Positions 18,836-26,461 of a DNA stretch of 64,000 bases are shown one piece after another. Position 1 is the stretch's first letter. Each line of letters begins with the position of its first letter. Origin of the DNA: Sphingobacteriales bacterium 44-15 (GTDB taxonomy: Bacteria > Bacteroidota > Bacteroidia > Chitinophagales > Chitinophagaceae); the NCBI GenBank assembly GCA_001899685.1, contig MKWG01000036.1:1-64000 (forward strand), read 5' to 3'. Both the position numbers and the translations under genes were made by a program. The notes below the pieces were generated by a model. The model ran no database searches and was not told where the DNA came from. It saw only the letters and a list, made by a program, of their open reading frames with translations.

Positions 18836-19618
18836 TTATTTCTGATACACCCTGATATAATCTACAATAAACACATCGGGGAAAACTGCGCGTTCAAGGT
18901 CTTTCAGTTCGTTGGGCAGCTCCATGCTCAGGATAATGTATTCTTCTGTCTGCGACACTCCTTCTGTGATCTCATAAAATTTATAGCCGTCAATATAGAA
19001 TACATATTTTTCGGGTGTCCATTCCAGTGCGAAGGTGTGAAAGCCTTTGCTTACACCTTTCTGATAGCTCTGGTAACCATGGGTAGTATGTTGCCCCGGA
19101 CCATAAGGCCCCCAGTGTACATTATGCGAAACGATATCGGTCCCCAGCTTTTTAAAGAATTCCATGATATCTATTTCAGCTCCGTAAACAGCCGGGTTAT
19201 CGCCTTCCGATAATTTAGGCGATTGCAGCCAGAATGCGGCCCATTGTCCTGATGACCGCTGCAGCTCTGCCCTGCATTCAAAGTACCCGTACCTGGTCAT
19301 AAACCGGTTCTGGGTGCCCACCGCGCTGATCAAAATGCTGTCTTCGCTCTTCAGTGCGAATAATTTCAGGAATCCATCCGATACAGATACGGCTTTCGGC
19401 GACACATATCCCGTGGCTCTTTTGCCAATGCCGCGGATCTCCCATTTGGAAGTGTCCAGCGCTTCATCGTTGAACTCATCTTGCCATACCAGTTTTGTAT
19501 AGCCCAGAGACTGAGGGGTATATAGTTGCTGTGATACGGGAGGCCGGGCGGGTCGCTGCGCCAGGCTTACAGCCGCCAGGAAGAAAGTAAGGGTAAATGT
19601 TGAAACAAAAGTCCTCAT
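18836..19618 (-). CDS. Secreted GH16-family glycoside hydrolase
   Basis: 260 residues from MRTFVSTFTLTFFLAAVSLAQ, a signal peptide. The catalytic GH16 signature E-x-D-x-x-E is present as AEIDIMEFF, and the flanking WAAFWLQSP and ALEWTPEKYVFYIDG blocks fit the beta-jelly-roll of GH16. Members cleave beta-1,3/1,4-glucans, agarose, carrageenan or related glycans; the exact substrate cannot be read from the sequence. The gene converges with the MFS gene with a T-rich word-repeat (CTCGTTT runs) between the stops. Confidence 0.92.
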   Translation of the reverse strand: MRTFVSTFTLTFFLAAVSLAQRPARPPVSQQLYTPQSLGYTKLVWQDEFNDEALDTSKWEIRGIGKRATGYVSPKAVSVSDGFLKLFALKSEDSILISAVGTQNRFMTRYGYFECRAELQRSSGQWAAFWLQSPKLSEGDNPAVYGAEIDIMEFFKKLGTDIVSHNVHWGPYGPGQHTTHGYQSYQKGVSKGFHTFALEWTPEKYVFYIDGYKFYEITEGVSQTEEYIILSMELPNELKDLERAVFPDVFIVDYIRVYQK

Positions 19619-19758
19619 AAGCATGTACAGCAAAATAATAAAAACTTTCTGTATTGCAATTGAAAAGGATGAAGCGGTTATTTTTTACTGAAAAGTGCAC
19701 TAAGGATTTATATAAAACGCAAAGAAGACAATTTTATCACGGAAATTTTCCGCAGGGA

Positions 19759-20016
19759 TCATTTTTCCGGGGCTTCTTCGTGTAGCGTACAGCCGCCTTC
19801 TTCAAGGCATCTTTTAGGGCGGAAGAACCCTGTCGCAAAAAAGACAGCTCCAAAGAGGATGGCAGGCCAGCCGCCCTGGTCATAGTAATAAATACCGCCA
19901 CCGATAAACAGCATTCCAAATCCCCAGCGGATGATCCGGCTGAACCATACAGCTATTTTGTCCGACTTACTACGCTCCCGGGTAGACAGAACCTCCGTTT
20001 TCAGGGATGAATGCAT
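19759..20016 (-). CDS. Small two-helix membrane protein with C-terminal Cys pair
   Basis: 85 residues from ATG 20016 (MHSSLKTEVLSTRERSKSDK), chosen because AAAGG lies at a fitting distance. Hydrophobic stretches IIRWGFGMLFIGGGIYYY and GGWPAILFGAVFFATGFF form a hairpin, followed by the tail KRCLEEGGCTLHEEAPEK with two cysteines. The start lies one base after the stop of the DUF6132 gene, so it is translationally coupled to it. It is the last gene of the sulfur module. The function is unknown; the cysteines suggest thiol or persulfide chemistry. Confidence 0.75.
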   Translation of the reverse strand: MHSSLKTEVLSTRERSKSDKIAVWFSRIIRWGFGMLFIGGGIYYYDQGGWPAILFGAVFFATGFFRPKRCLEEGGCTLHEEAPEK

Positions 20017-20017
20017 A

Positions 20018-20224
20018 TCACGAGCCTTTTTGTTCACTTTTCTTGAAAATATTAAAAAGCAATATTCCCATCACAGAAAAATATACGATACTGTTACGGG
20101 GATTGGAGGTGATAGGACAGGTACCTGTACTGCAGCCAATAAATTTCCAGTATAGGTATCCCCCCAGCGCACCTACAGCCGCACCTATGATGGGCAATTT
20201 ATTTTTCAGCGTCCACTGTTTCAT
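20018..20224 (-). CDS. DUF6132 family small membrane protein
   Basis: 68 residues from ATG 20224 (MKQWTLKNKLPIIGAAVGAL). Two membrane helices flank the conserved loop FIGCSTGTCPITSNP, the recognisable DUF6132 signature with its C-x4-C pair; the C-terminus is basic. The start overlaps the end of the upstream DUF2892-like gene by 26 bp. In Bacteroidota these genes, as I recall them, occur near rhodanese and metallo-beta-lactamase genes, as here. A role in moving or handling sulfane sulfur at the membrane is plausible but unproven. Confidence 0.85.
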   Translation of the reverse strand: MKQWTLKNKLPIIGAAVGALGGYLYWKFIGCSTGTCPITSNPRNSIVYFSVMGILLFNIFKKSEQKGS

Positions 20225-20438
20225 AAGTGATTTCTTTTTGGCTTCCGGCAGGACCGGAGCGTGGTAAATTTGTACTGCATCCACCGGCGCCACAACACCC
20301 GATATTAAATACTGACATTATCATCAACATTATACCTGCCGCGCCAAGCAAATAATCTTTCATTAATATTGCCTGCCACAACGCTATTATACCCACCAGC
20401 AGCCTCAGAATGCGCATAAAGCTCCAGTTGCTTTTCAT
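20199..20438 (-). CDS. YgaP-like transmembrane protein (DUF2892 type)
   Basis: 79 residues from ATG 20438 (MKSNWSFMRILRLLVGIIAL), chosen because GGAG precedes it by 5 bp; another ATG at 20450 is possible. Two helices (ILRLLVGIIALWQAIL and LLGAAGIMLMIMSVFNIG) are followed by CCGAGGCS, a cysteine cluster. This layout matches the transmembrane part of YgaP-type rhodaneses, which carry a rhodanese domain fused to such a helical pair. Here the rhodanese is a separate upstream gene, so the two may act as a split YgaP. Confidence 0.8.
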   Translation of the reverse strand: MKSNWSFMRILRLLVGIIALWQAILMKDYLLGAAGIMLMIMSVFNIGCCGAGGCSTNLPRSGPAGSQKEITYETVDAEK

Positions 20439-20451
20439 TATTCTCCACATG

Positions 20452-20760
20452 CTATTGAATTTTTTGCTGTAATGCATTCCATGCGCCGCCATTATATACT
20501 TCGATACCTGCTGCTGCCAATACTGATTTTGCAATTCCCGATCTTACGCCACTGCGGCAAACGGTAATGACCGGTTTATTTTTTTTCTTCAATGCAGGGA
20601 TATTTTGCTTTACCTGCTCCAGCGGAATATTGGTAGCGCCCTTAATATGTCCGGATCCGAATTCTCCCTCACTGCGCACGTCCAGTATAATAGCGCCGTT
20701 GCTCACCAGTCCCTTATAATCGGTTGTATTGCCGAATAATTTTTTTAACATGCTAAACAT
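20452..20760 (-). CDS. Single-domain rhodanese
   Basis: 102 residues. The rhodanese domain has the CH2A-like start ILDVRSEGEFGSGHIKGATNIP and an active-site loop CRSGVRS with the nucleophilic cysteine. It transfers sulfane sulfur between donor and thiol acceptors such as glutathione or cyanide. It starts 12 bp after the stop of the MBL-rhodanese gene. A second Met three codons in (MLKKLFGN) could be the true start. It sits between the sulfur dioxygenase-like enzyme and a membrane protein of YgaP type. Confidence 0.9.
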   Translation of the reverse strand: MFSMLKKLFGNTTDYKGLVSNGAIILDVRSEGEFGSGHIKGATNIPLEQVKQNIPALKKKNKPVITVCRSGVRSGIAKSVLAAAGIEVYNGGAWNALQQKIQ

Positions 20761-20772
20761 AACCTGTGATTT

Positions 20773-22191
20773 TTATAACATTGTGGTTGGACAAACATAT
20801 TCGCTTATCTTAAAATTCCCGCTGTCTTTGATGGCTTTAAATCCTCCCTGTATATCCACCAGGTTGTCATATCCTCTTGCCTTGAGCGTTGAATTGAATA
20901 TCATTGATCTGTATCCTCCGGCGCAATGCACGTAATAGGTCTTGTTGCGGTCAAGCATAGGCATATGTTCGTTGATAACATCCAGTGGCATATTCTCAGC
21001 ATTCAGCAGATGCTCGCTGTCATATTCGCTTTTTTTCCGAACGTCGAGTATATTCACGCCTTCTTTTTTCTGGAGGTCGGCAAGCTCATCTGCAGATACA
21101 GATCGGATAGCGTCTGTTTCTTTACCCGCTTTTTTCCATGATGCGAAGCCACCTTTCAGGTAACCTATAGTAAAATCGTATCCCACTCTTGCCAGCCGGG
21201 TGATCACTTCTTCTTCCCTGCCTTCATCGGTTATCAGCAGTATCTCCTGGCGGATGTCGGGGATCATTGCGCCTACCCACGGTGCAAAATTGCCGTCAAT
21301 GCCAATATTGATGGAGTTGGGTATAAATCCTTTTGCAAATACCTGTGCATCCCTGGTGTCGAGGATCAGCGCTCCTGTTTCATTTGCCGCTGCTTCAAAT
21401 GCATCCGGGTCGAAGGCATGCTGCCCGCGTTCCAACACTTTGTCTATGCTTTCATAGCCTTTGATATTCATCATCACATTGAGCGGGAAATAAGAAGGCG
21501 GTGTGGTAAGACCTGTAGTGACTTCCTTAATGAATTCATCTTTGGTCATATCCGGGCGCAATGCATAATTGGTTTGTTTCTGGTGTCCCAGGGTATCAGT
21601 AGTTTCTTTGCTCATGTTTTTGCCGCAGGCGCTCCCTGCGCCATGCGCGGGATATATTACTACATCATCCGGAAGTGTCATGATCTTATTGCGGAGCGAA
21701 TCAAAAAGATGTGCAGCCAGCACATCCTGTGTCAGTTCTGCTTTTACCTTTTGGGCGAGGTCCGGCCGGCCCACATCACCAATAAAGAGCGTGTCGCCGC
21801 TGAACAATGCTACAGGCCTTCCTTTTTCATCCTTGAGCAGATAGCAACTGCTTTCCATAGTGTGTCCCGGTGTGTGGATCACCTGTATCGTAATGTTGCC
21901 GACTTTTAATGCTTCCCCGTCTTTAGCGATATGTGCCTCAAAAGCAGGTTGCGCTTCGGGTCCGTACACAATAGTTGCCCCGGTCTTCTTAGCCAGATCA
22001 AGGTGTCCCGATACAAAGTCGGCATGAAAATGTGTTTCCAGCACGTATTTTATGGTTGCCTTATTGCGTTCTGCCTTTTGAATATAAGGCGCTACTTCAC
22101 GCAGCGGGTCAATCACTACAGCTTCATTACCACTTTGTATATAATAGGCTCCCTGCGCAAGACATCCGGTGTAGATCTGTTCTATAGTCAT
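20773..22191 (-). CDS. Metallo-beta-lactamase / double rhodanese fusion (persulfide dioxygenase-like)
   Basis: 472 residues from ATG 22191 (MTIEQIYTGCLAQGAYYIQS), the conserved start of the family. The N-terminal MBL domain has THFHADFVSGH, HTPGHT, SGDTLFIGDVGRPD and YPAHGAGS, matching ETHE1-type persulfide dioxygenases that oxidise glutathione persulfide to sulfite. Two rhodanese domains follow. The first (near 275-370) has ITDEGREE where the active Cys would lie, so it is probably inactive. The second has the intact VHCAGGYRS loop. The gene belongs to a minus-strand operon and has a CRP-type site 57 bp upstream of its start. Confidence 0.92.
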   Translation of the reverse strand: MTIEQIYTGCLAQGAYYIQSGNEAVVIDPLREVAPYIQKAERNKATIKYVLETHFHADFVSGHLDLAKKTGATIVYGPEAQPAFEAHIAKDGEALKVGNITIQVIHTPGHTMESSCYLLKDEKGRPVALFSGDTLFIGDVGRPDLAQKVKAELTQDVLAAHLFDSLRNKIMTLPDDVVIYPAHGAGSACGKNMSKETTDTLGHQKQTNYALRPDMTKDEFIKEVTTGLTTPPSYFPLNVMMNIKGYESIDKVLERGQHAFDPDAFEAAANETGALILDTRDAQVFAKGFIPNSINIGIDGNFAPWVGAMIPDIRQEILLITDEGREEEVITRLARVGYDFTIGYLKGGFASWKKAGKETDAIRSVSADELADLQKKEGVNILDVRKKSEYDSEHLLNAENMPLDVINEHMPMLDRNKTYYVHCAGGYRSMIFNSTLKARGYDNLVDIQGGFKAIKDSGNFKISEYVCPTTML

Positions 22192-22241
22192 CTTGTTTGG
22201 TTTTTGTAGTGCAAATTTGAGCATAATATCCGGGTTATAAC

Positions 22242-22255
22242 GTGACAATCGTCAC
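22242..22255 (-). promoter_or_regulatory. CRP/FNR-type operator upstream of the MBL-rhodanese gene
   Basis: GTGACAATCGTCAC is a perfect GTGA-N6-TCAC palindrome overlapping the stop codon of the TauE/SafE gene. Its centre is 57 bp upstream of the ATG and 33 bp upstream of a CAAATTTG element (22212-22219) resembling a degenerate -7 box. This fits class II activation by the CRP-like regulator encoded two genes upstream. Confidence 0.7.
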
Positions 22256-23058
22256 GCGCCCCGGAGTATAAGTATTTCTTTAACAATAATGAAAATGCCG
22301 GTCAGTAATACAAACCAGCCGAAAGCTTTTTTTAATCTTCCTGCTTCAATTCTGCGCGATAAAGCGGCTCCGGCAAGTATTCCGGCAACTGCAATAGCTG
22401 TGATTGTCAACAGCTTTCTCCATTCAATACTAAGGTTGCCGATATCGCCGGCAAAACCGATCAGCGAATTAATGGCTATGATAAGCAGCGAAGTGCCTAC
22501 CGCTTCCTTCATTGGAAGTTTTAACGATGTTACCAGTATGGGGATGAGCAGGAAACCTCCCCCCGCCCCAAGCAGGCCTGTTACAAAGCCGATGGCCAGT
22601 CCATACCATAAAAGGTGGAGTACGTGGAGAGTGGTATTATCAGTGTTTTTATGCTGCTTTATTTTACGATGCTTTAACATGCTGAATGCAGCAGCTACCA
22701 TTAGCACGGCAAACAATACCATGGTCAGCATATCGCTGGTAACGGCATAGGTTGCTGTTTCAACAATCACTTTTGGAATAGCGGGAACGACCCATCTGCG
22801 GGTAGCGAAGACTGTAATAAAAGAAGATATCCCGAAAATTAATGCTGTTCTTATATTTACCAATCCGTGCATGTAATTTTTTAATGCGCCTGTAAGACTG
22901 GTAAAGCCCACGATAAAGAGTGAATAAGACGTGGCATACAGCGGCTGCATCCTGAAAAAATATACAAGTACCGGCACCGTAAGAATAGAGCCGCCGCCTC
23001 CCATTAACCCGAGCGACAAGCCAATCAATGCTGCTGCGATATACCCGGCAGTTTCCAT
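22252..23058 (-). CDS. TauE/SafE family sulfite/sulfur-compound exporter
   Basis: 268 residues from ATG 23058 (METAGYIAAALIGLSLGLMG); a start seven codons earlier is possible. Eight or so hydrophobic helices and the glycine-rich repeats GLMGGGGSILTVPVLVY and GLLGAGGGFLLIPILV are the internal repeats of the TauE/SafE (DUF81) family. Members export sulfite, sulfoacetate or other sulfur anions across the inner membrane. Here it could remove sulfite produced by the downstream persulfide dioxygenase. A CRP-type operator lies 55 bp upstream of the start. Confidence 0.9.
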   Translation of the reverse strand: METAGYIAAALIGLSLGLMGGGGSILTVPVLVYFFRMQPLYATSYSLFIVGFTSLTGALKNYMHGLVNIRTALIFGISSFITVFATRRWVVPAIPKVIVETATYAVTSDMLTMVLFAVLMVAAAFSMLKHRKIKQHKNTDNTTLHVLHLLWYGLAIGFVTGLLGAGGGFLLIPILVTSLKLPMKEAVGTSLLIIAINSLIGFAGDIGNLSIEWRKLLTITAIAVAGILAGAALSRRIEAGRLKKAFGWFVLLTGIFIIVKEILILRGA

Positions 23059-23106
23059 GAACGAATTGTTTTCATGCAAAACTGCCTTCTGTTTTTTTCT
23101 CTGGCC

Positions 23107-23120
23107 GTGACAAATATCAC
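23107..23120 (-). promoter_or_regulatory. CRP/FNR-type operator upstream of the TauE/SafE gene
   Basis: GTGACAAATATCAC is a perfect GTGA-N6-TCAC palindrome overlapping the 3' end of the regulator gene. Its centre lies 55 bp upstream of the TauE/SafE start and 33 bp from a minus-strand CAGTTTTG element (23077-23084), the same geometry as the site at 22242-22255. Confidence 0.7.
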
Positions 23121-23770
23121 TCCAGCATATTGCTGTTATTGATCACCTCTATGTAAGACTTATGTAATTTAACTAACCCTTTGTCAGCCAGTTTCTTCAT
23201 CAGGCGGGAAATAACTTCCCTTGAAGAATTGAGCTCCTGTGCGATCTCGGTAAAGGATGCGGTTATCTTATTGCTTTTTAAGCTTTGCTGGTGTTTGCGC
23301 AGGTAAAATACGAGTCGTTCGTCCATATTACGGAACGCGATATGATCAATGGTTTGCAGCAATTCCTCAAAACGGTTGCGGTAAGTTTCTAATACGAAAT
23401 AATACCAGGTTTTATATTTTTTCATCCATTCGTCCATGAGCGAAATGGGAATGGCGATGATCTCCGTATCTGCAGCCGCCCTGGCCATTACCTGGCTGGT
23501 CTCCCGCTTGGTAGCGCATATCATCGAAACGGCACAGGCTTCGCCGGGGTGCAGGTAATACATAAAATACTCATCGCCTTCTTCATCTTCGCGGTACACC
23601 TTTATCAACCCGTCTACCACCAGCACTGTTGACCTGATATTTTGTCCTGTACGCATGATCGTATCACCTTCACTGAAGTGCTGGATAACACCCGCTTCTG
23701 CCAGCTCTGATACCAGTTCGTGCTGGAACTCCGGGAAAAGTGTTTGCAACGTCTGCTGTATATTTTCCAT
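23117..23770 (-). CDS. Crp/Fnr-family transcriptional regulator of the sulfur module
   Basis: 217 residues. The cyclic-nucleotide-binding-like beta roll covers about residues 15-120 (FSEGDTIMRTGQNIRSTVLVVDGLIKVYR), then a dimer helix, then a winged HTH. The recognition helix reads SSREVISR, with Arg184, Glu185 and Arg189 at the positions by which E. coli CRP reads GTGA half-sites. Two matching GTGA-N6-TCAC operators lie at the two downstream promoters. Cys79 and Cys85 in the sensor domain could sense thiol or persulfide state, but this is inference; no FNR-like N-terminal cysteine cluster is present. Confidence 0.9.
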   Translation of the reverse strand: MENIQQTLQTLFPEFQHELVSELAEAGVIQHFSEGDTIMRTGQNIRSTVLVVDGLIKVYREDEEGDEYFMYYLHPGEACAVSMICATKRETSQVMARAAADTEIIAIPISLMDEWMKKYKTWYYFVLETYRNRFEELLQTIDHIAFRNMDERLVFYLRKHQQSLKSNKITASFTEIAQELNSSREVISRLMKKLADKGLVKLHKSYIEVINNSNMLE

Positions 23771-23918
23771 GCAAAAGATTAAATGACCTGCAATTTATTG
23801 TTTTAACCATAAAGCGTTTGTTCGTGATTTTTTAATTCAGTACTTATTTTAACAATAAAATCCGTAACTTAAGAGAGTCAAATCCCTGGGTTTTTTTCAT
23901 AATTTTTAAAAATTGTAT

Positions 23919-24134
23919 ATGAACAGCAAGATCAAGCCAAAACAGTGCGTGCAAAAGGAGATCAATCTTGCAATGCCTGAAGTGAAAGATATTCCCGGGC
24001 AGGAACATATACGCCCGCCCCGCTTCCGCGGAATGATGGATATTACGGTGGCTTCACCGGGAGAAGAAGGTGAAGGAGTGTTGGACGATCTTAATAAGGA
24101 AGAAGAGGAAGATGCGGGAACTGCCGCCAGGTGA
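23919..24134 (+). CDS. Small hypothetical protein, acidic C-terminus
   Basis: 71 residues from ATG 23919 (MNSKIKPKQCVQKEINLAMP). It has no signal or membrane segment. The N-terminal half is basic with PEVKDIPGQEHIRPPRFRG, and the C-terminal half is very acidic (GEEGEGVLDDLNKEEEEDAG). No family was recognised. The intact frame and A/T-rich leader support it as a gene, but the lack of a clear ribosome site keeps confidence moderate. A word-repeat block starts just after its stop. Confidence 0.55.
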   Translation: MNSKIKPKQCVQKEINLAMPEVKDIPGQEHIRPPRFRGMMDITVASPGEEGEGVLDDLNKEEEEDAGTAAR

Positions 24135-24204
24135 ATAGTGAATGGGCAATAGTGAATGAAACGTGAGAAGTGAGACGTGAAAAGTGAGAGGCCTTTCATG
24201 TTTG

Positions 24205-24316
24205 GGCGCATTTCAATTTTTCGCTTCATACACAACTTTCCGGTCGGTGAGACACCGACCGGTAGCGGTTCTACAGGCGGGTGTCACCACCCGCCTGCGA
24301 AGAATTGAAATGCGCC
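24205..24316. mobile_element. 112-bp MITE-like element with 11-bp target duplication
   Basis: Terminal inverted repeats GGCGCATTTCAATT (24205-24218) and AATTGAAATGCGCC (24303-24316) extend to 20 bp with one mismatch. Two perfect 10-bp hairpins lie inside: CCGGTCGGTG with loop AGA (24240-24262) and CAGGCGGGTG with loop TCAC (24274-24297). The element is bounded by the exact direct repeat TTTCATGTTTG at 24194-24204 and 24317-24327. It sits inside a GTGA/TCAC word-repeat block. It has no coding capacity, so it would need a transposase in trans. Confidence 0.8.
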
Positions 24317-24381
24317 TTTCATGTTTGTCATCTCACGTTTATCGTATATTGCAGCATTATTCAGCGGTAAAGGAGGTCTAC

Positions 24382-25671
24382 ATGAAATATCTTCCGTTAA
24401 ACCCGGAAATCTTTATTCACAACCGGAAACGTTTCGCAGCGGCGATGGAAAAAAATGCCATCGCGATCTTTAACAGCAATGATGAACTGCCTGCCAATGG
24501 AGATGCACTATACCCATACAGGCAGAGCTCCGACCTGTACTGGCTTACCGGCATTGAACAGGAAGATACCATGCTGGTACTTTTCCCTGACAACCCGGAT
24601 AAAAAGTACAGGGAAGTGCTGGTGCTGGTACGCCCGAACGAGCTGAAGGAAAAATGGGACGGGCACCGGCTCCGGGCTAAAGAAGCTCAGGATATATCAG
24701 GTATCCCTACAATAGTATGGCTTGATACGCTGGACGGGATGCTGCAGCCCTGGGTACACCTTGCCGATACGATCTATCTTAACACCAATGAAAATGATCG
24801 CAAGGCTAATCTTGTGCCTGTAAGAGATTACCGCTATGCGGAAGACATGCGGAAACGTTACCCGCTGCACCAGTACCGGAGGAGCGCAAAGATCCTGAAG
24901 AAATTGAGGGCTGTTAAAACGCCGGAAGAAATTGCCGTAATGCAGCAGGCTATTGATATTACAGAGAAGGCTTTCAGGAGACTGTTGTCGTTTATACATC
25001 CCGGCGTGATGGAATATGAAATTGAAGCGGAGATATTGCACGAATTTTTACGCAACAGGGCCACGGGACCTGCATATAGTTCTATCATCGCGAGTGGAGA
25101 CAGGGCCAGAACGCTGCATTATATATCCAACAACCAGGAATGTAAAAGCGGAGAGCTTGTGCTGATGGATTTTGGCGCTGAATATGGCGGCTATTGCGCG
25201 GATCTCACCCGCACTGTACCTGTGAGCGGTAAATTCACCAAACGGCAGAAAGAAGTATACAATGCATGCCTGCACCTGCACCGGTATGCCGCTTCAATAT
25301 TAAAGCCCGGTATCACGTTAATGGATTATACAGATAAAGTCGGGGAAGAGGCGACAAAGCAGTTTGTAAAGCTCGGACTTATCAAAAAAGCTGATCTTAA
25401 AAATGAAGACAAAGACAACAGGGCATACCGCAAATATTTATATCATGGCATATCGCACCATCTCGGCATAGATGTGCATGATCTTGGCCCCCGCGTTACG
25501 CCCGTTCAGCCGGGAATGGTATTTACGGTAGAGCCGGGGATCTACATTGAAGAGGAGCAGATGGGCATACGTATAGAAAACAATTTCTGGATCACCAAAA
25601 ATGGAAATAAAGACCTGATGAAGAACATCCCCATCACTGCAGAAGATATTGAATCCCTGATGAAAAAATAA
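24382..25671 (+). CDS. pepP: Aminopeptidase P family metallopeptidase (Xaa-Pro aminopeptidase)
   Basis: 429 residues from ATG 24382 (MKYLPLNPEIFIHNRKRFAA), preceded by a strong AAAGGAGG ribosome site, unusual for Bacteroidota. It removes an N-terminal residue from peptides with proline in the second position. The N-terminal domain (YPYRQSSDLYWLTGIEQED) matches PepP. The creatinase-fold domain has the dimetal ligands in LMDFGAEYGGYCADLTRT, YHGISHHLGIDVHDLG, FTVEPGIYIEE and GIRIENNFW. All expected ligands (D, D, H, E, E) appear intact. A longer reading through the upstream repeats is rejected. Confidence 0.94.
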   Translation: MKYLPLNPEIFIHNRKRFAAAMEKNAIAIFNSNDELPANGDALYPYRQSSDLYWLTGIEQEDTMLVLFPDNPDKKYREVLVLVRPNELKEKWDGHRLRAKEAQDISGIPTIVWLDTLDGMLQPWVHLADTIYLNTNENDRKANLVPVRDYRYAEDMRKRYPLHQYRRSAKILKKLRAVKTPEEIAVMQQAIDITEKAFRRLLSFIHPGVMEYEIEAEILHEFLRNRATGPAYSSIIASGDRARTLHYISNNQECKSGELVLMDFGAEYGGYCADLTRTVPVSGKFTKRQKEVYNACLHLHRYAASILKPGITLMDYTDKVGEEATKQFVKLGLIKKADLKNEDKDNRAYRKYLYHGISHHLGIDVHDLGPRVTPVQPGMVFTVEPGIYIEEEQMGIRIENNFWITKNGNKDLMKNIPITAEDIESLMKK

Positions 25672-25693
25672 ATGCAAAGACTAAAATACCGGA

Positions 25694-26461
25694 ATGAAAC
25701 AGATCCCTAACATTTTTACGCTGTTGAATCTTTTTTTTGGCTGCCTGGCGATTATCGTAATCCTTCAGTCAGGCATCAGCCTGGTAAATACTGCAGACGG
25801 GGCACAGATGATGAATATGCCTGAAGCAATTTTCATGGCTGCGCTCTACATCGGGCTGGCCGCCGTTGTTGATTTTTTTGACGGCTTTATAGCAAGGCTG
25901 TTCAAAGCGCAGTCGGCTATGGGCAAAGAATTGGATTCCCTGGCTGATGTGGTAAGCTTTGGTGTGGCGCCGGGTATGATCATTTACCAGTTTCTCCGTT
26001 TATCCCTGGCGCGCCAGGAAGACGGCATGGACGCGTCTTTTGCATGGCTGCTTCCGGCACTGATATTGCCTTGTGCGGCAGCATGGCGGCTGGCAAAATT
26101 CAATACCGATGATGCGCAGCATTTTTCATTCAGGGGCGTGCCTACGCCGGCAGTAGGTATACTGGTTGCATCCTTTCCCCTGATATTCTGGGGGAGTAAT
26201 GCGGCTGCGTTCACTGACCTTTTTTTGAATAAATGGTTATGGTATGCTATTGTACTGCTGCTGAGCTATCTTATGGTTTCCGACATTCCCATTATGAGCC
26301 TGAAGTTTAAAAGTTATGCCTTTAAGGACAATATACCCAAGATCATATTGCTGGGCATTGGGATTGTATTGGTGATATTGTTTCAATGGCTTGCCGTACC
26401 ACTTATTTTTATCGCTTACATTCTTTTATCTTTGCTGCTCAAAAATAAGATCACATCATGA
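25694..26461 (+). CDS. pssA: CDP-diacylglycerol--serine O-phosphatidyltransferase
   Basis: 255 residues with six or more membrane helices. The CDP-alcohol phosphatidyltransferase motif D-G-x2-A-R-x8-G-x3-D-x3-D is present in DFFDGFIARLFKAQSAMG followed by KELDSLAD. The start MKQIPNIFTLLNLFFGCLAI matches type II bacterial PssA. It makes phosphatidylserine, precursor of phosphatidylethanolamine, in the inner membrane. Its TGA overlaps the purS ATG (ATGA), so the two are translationally coupled. Confidence 0.93.
   Translation: MKQIPNIFTLLNLFFGCLAIIVILQSGISLVNTADGAQMMNMPEAIFMAALYIGLAAVVDFFDGFIARLFKAQSAMGKELDSLADVVSFGVAPGMIIYQFLRLSLARQEDGMDASFAWLLPALILPCAAAWRLAKFNTDDAQHFSFRGVPTPAVGILVASFPLIFWGSNAAAFTDLFLNKWLWYAIVLLLSYLMVSDIPIMSLKFKSYAFKDNIPKIILLGIGIVLVILFQWLAVPLIFIAYILLSLLLKNKITS

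Noticed and set aside
21418-21909. 163-codon open frame antisense to the MBL-rhodanese gene
   Set aside because: It lies within a gene with intact MBL motifs and has no supporting signal.
24184-24381. Longer N-terminus of PepP
   Set aside because: It runs through the MITE and repeat block; the ATG at 24382 has a strong ribosome site and fits the family.
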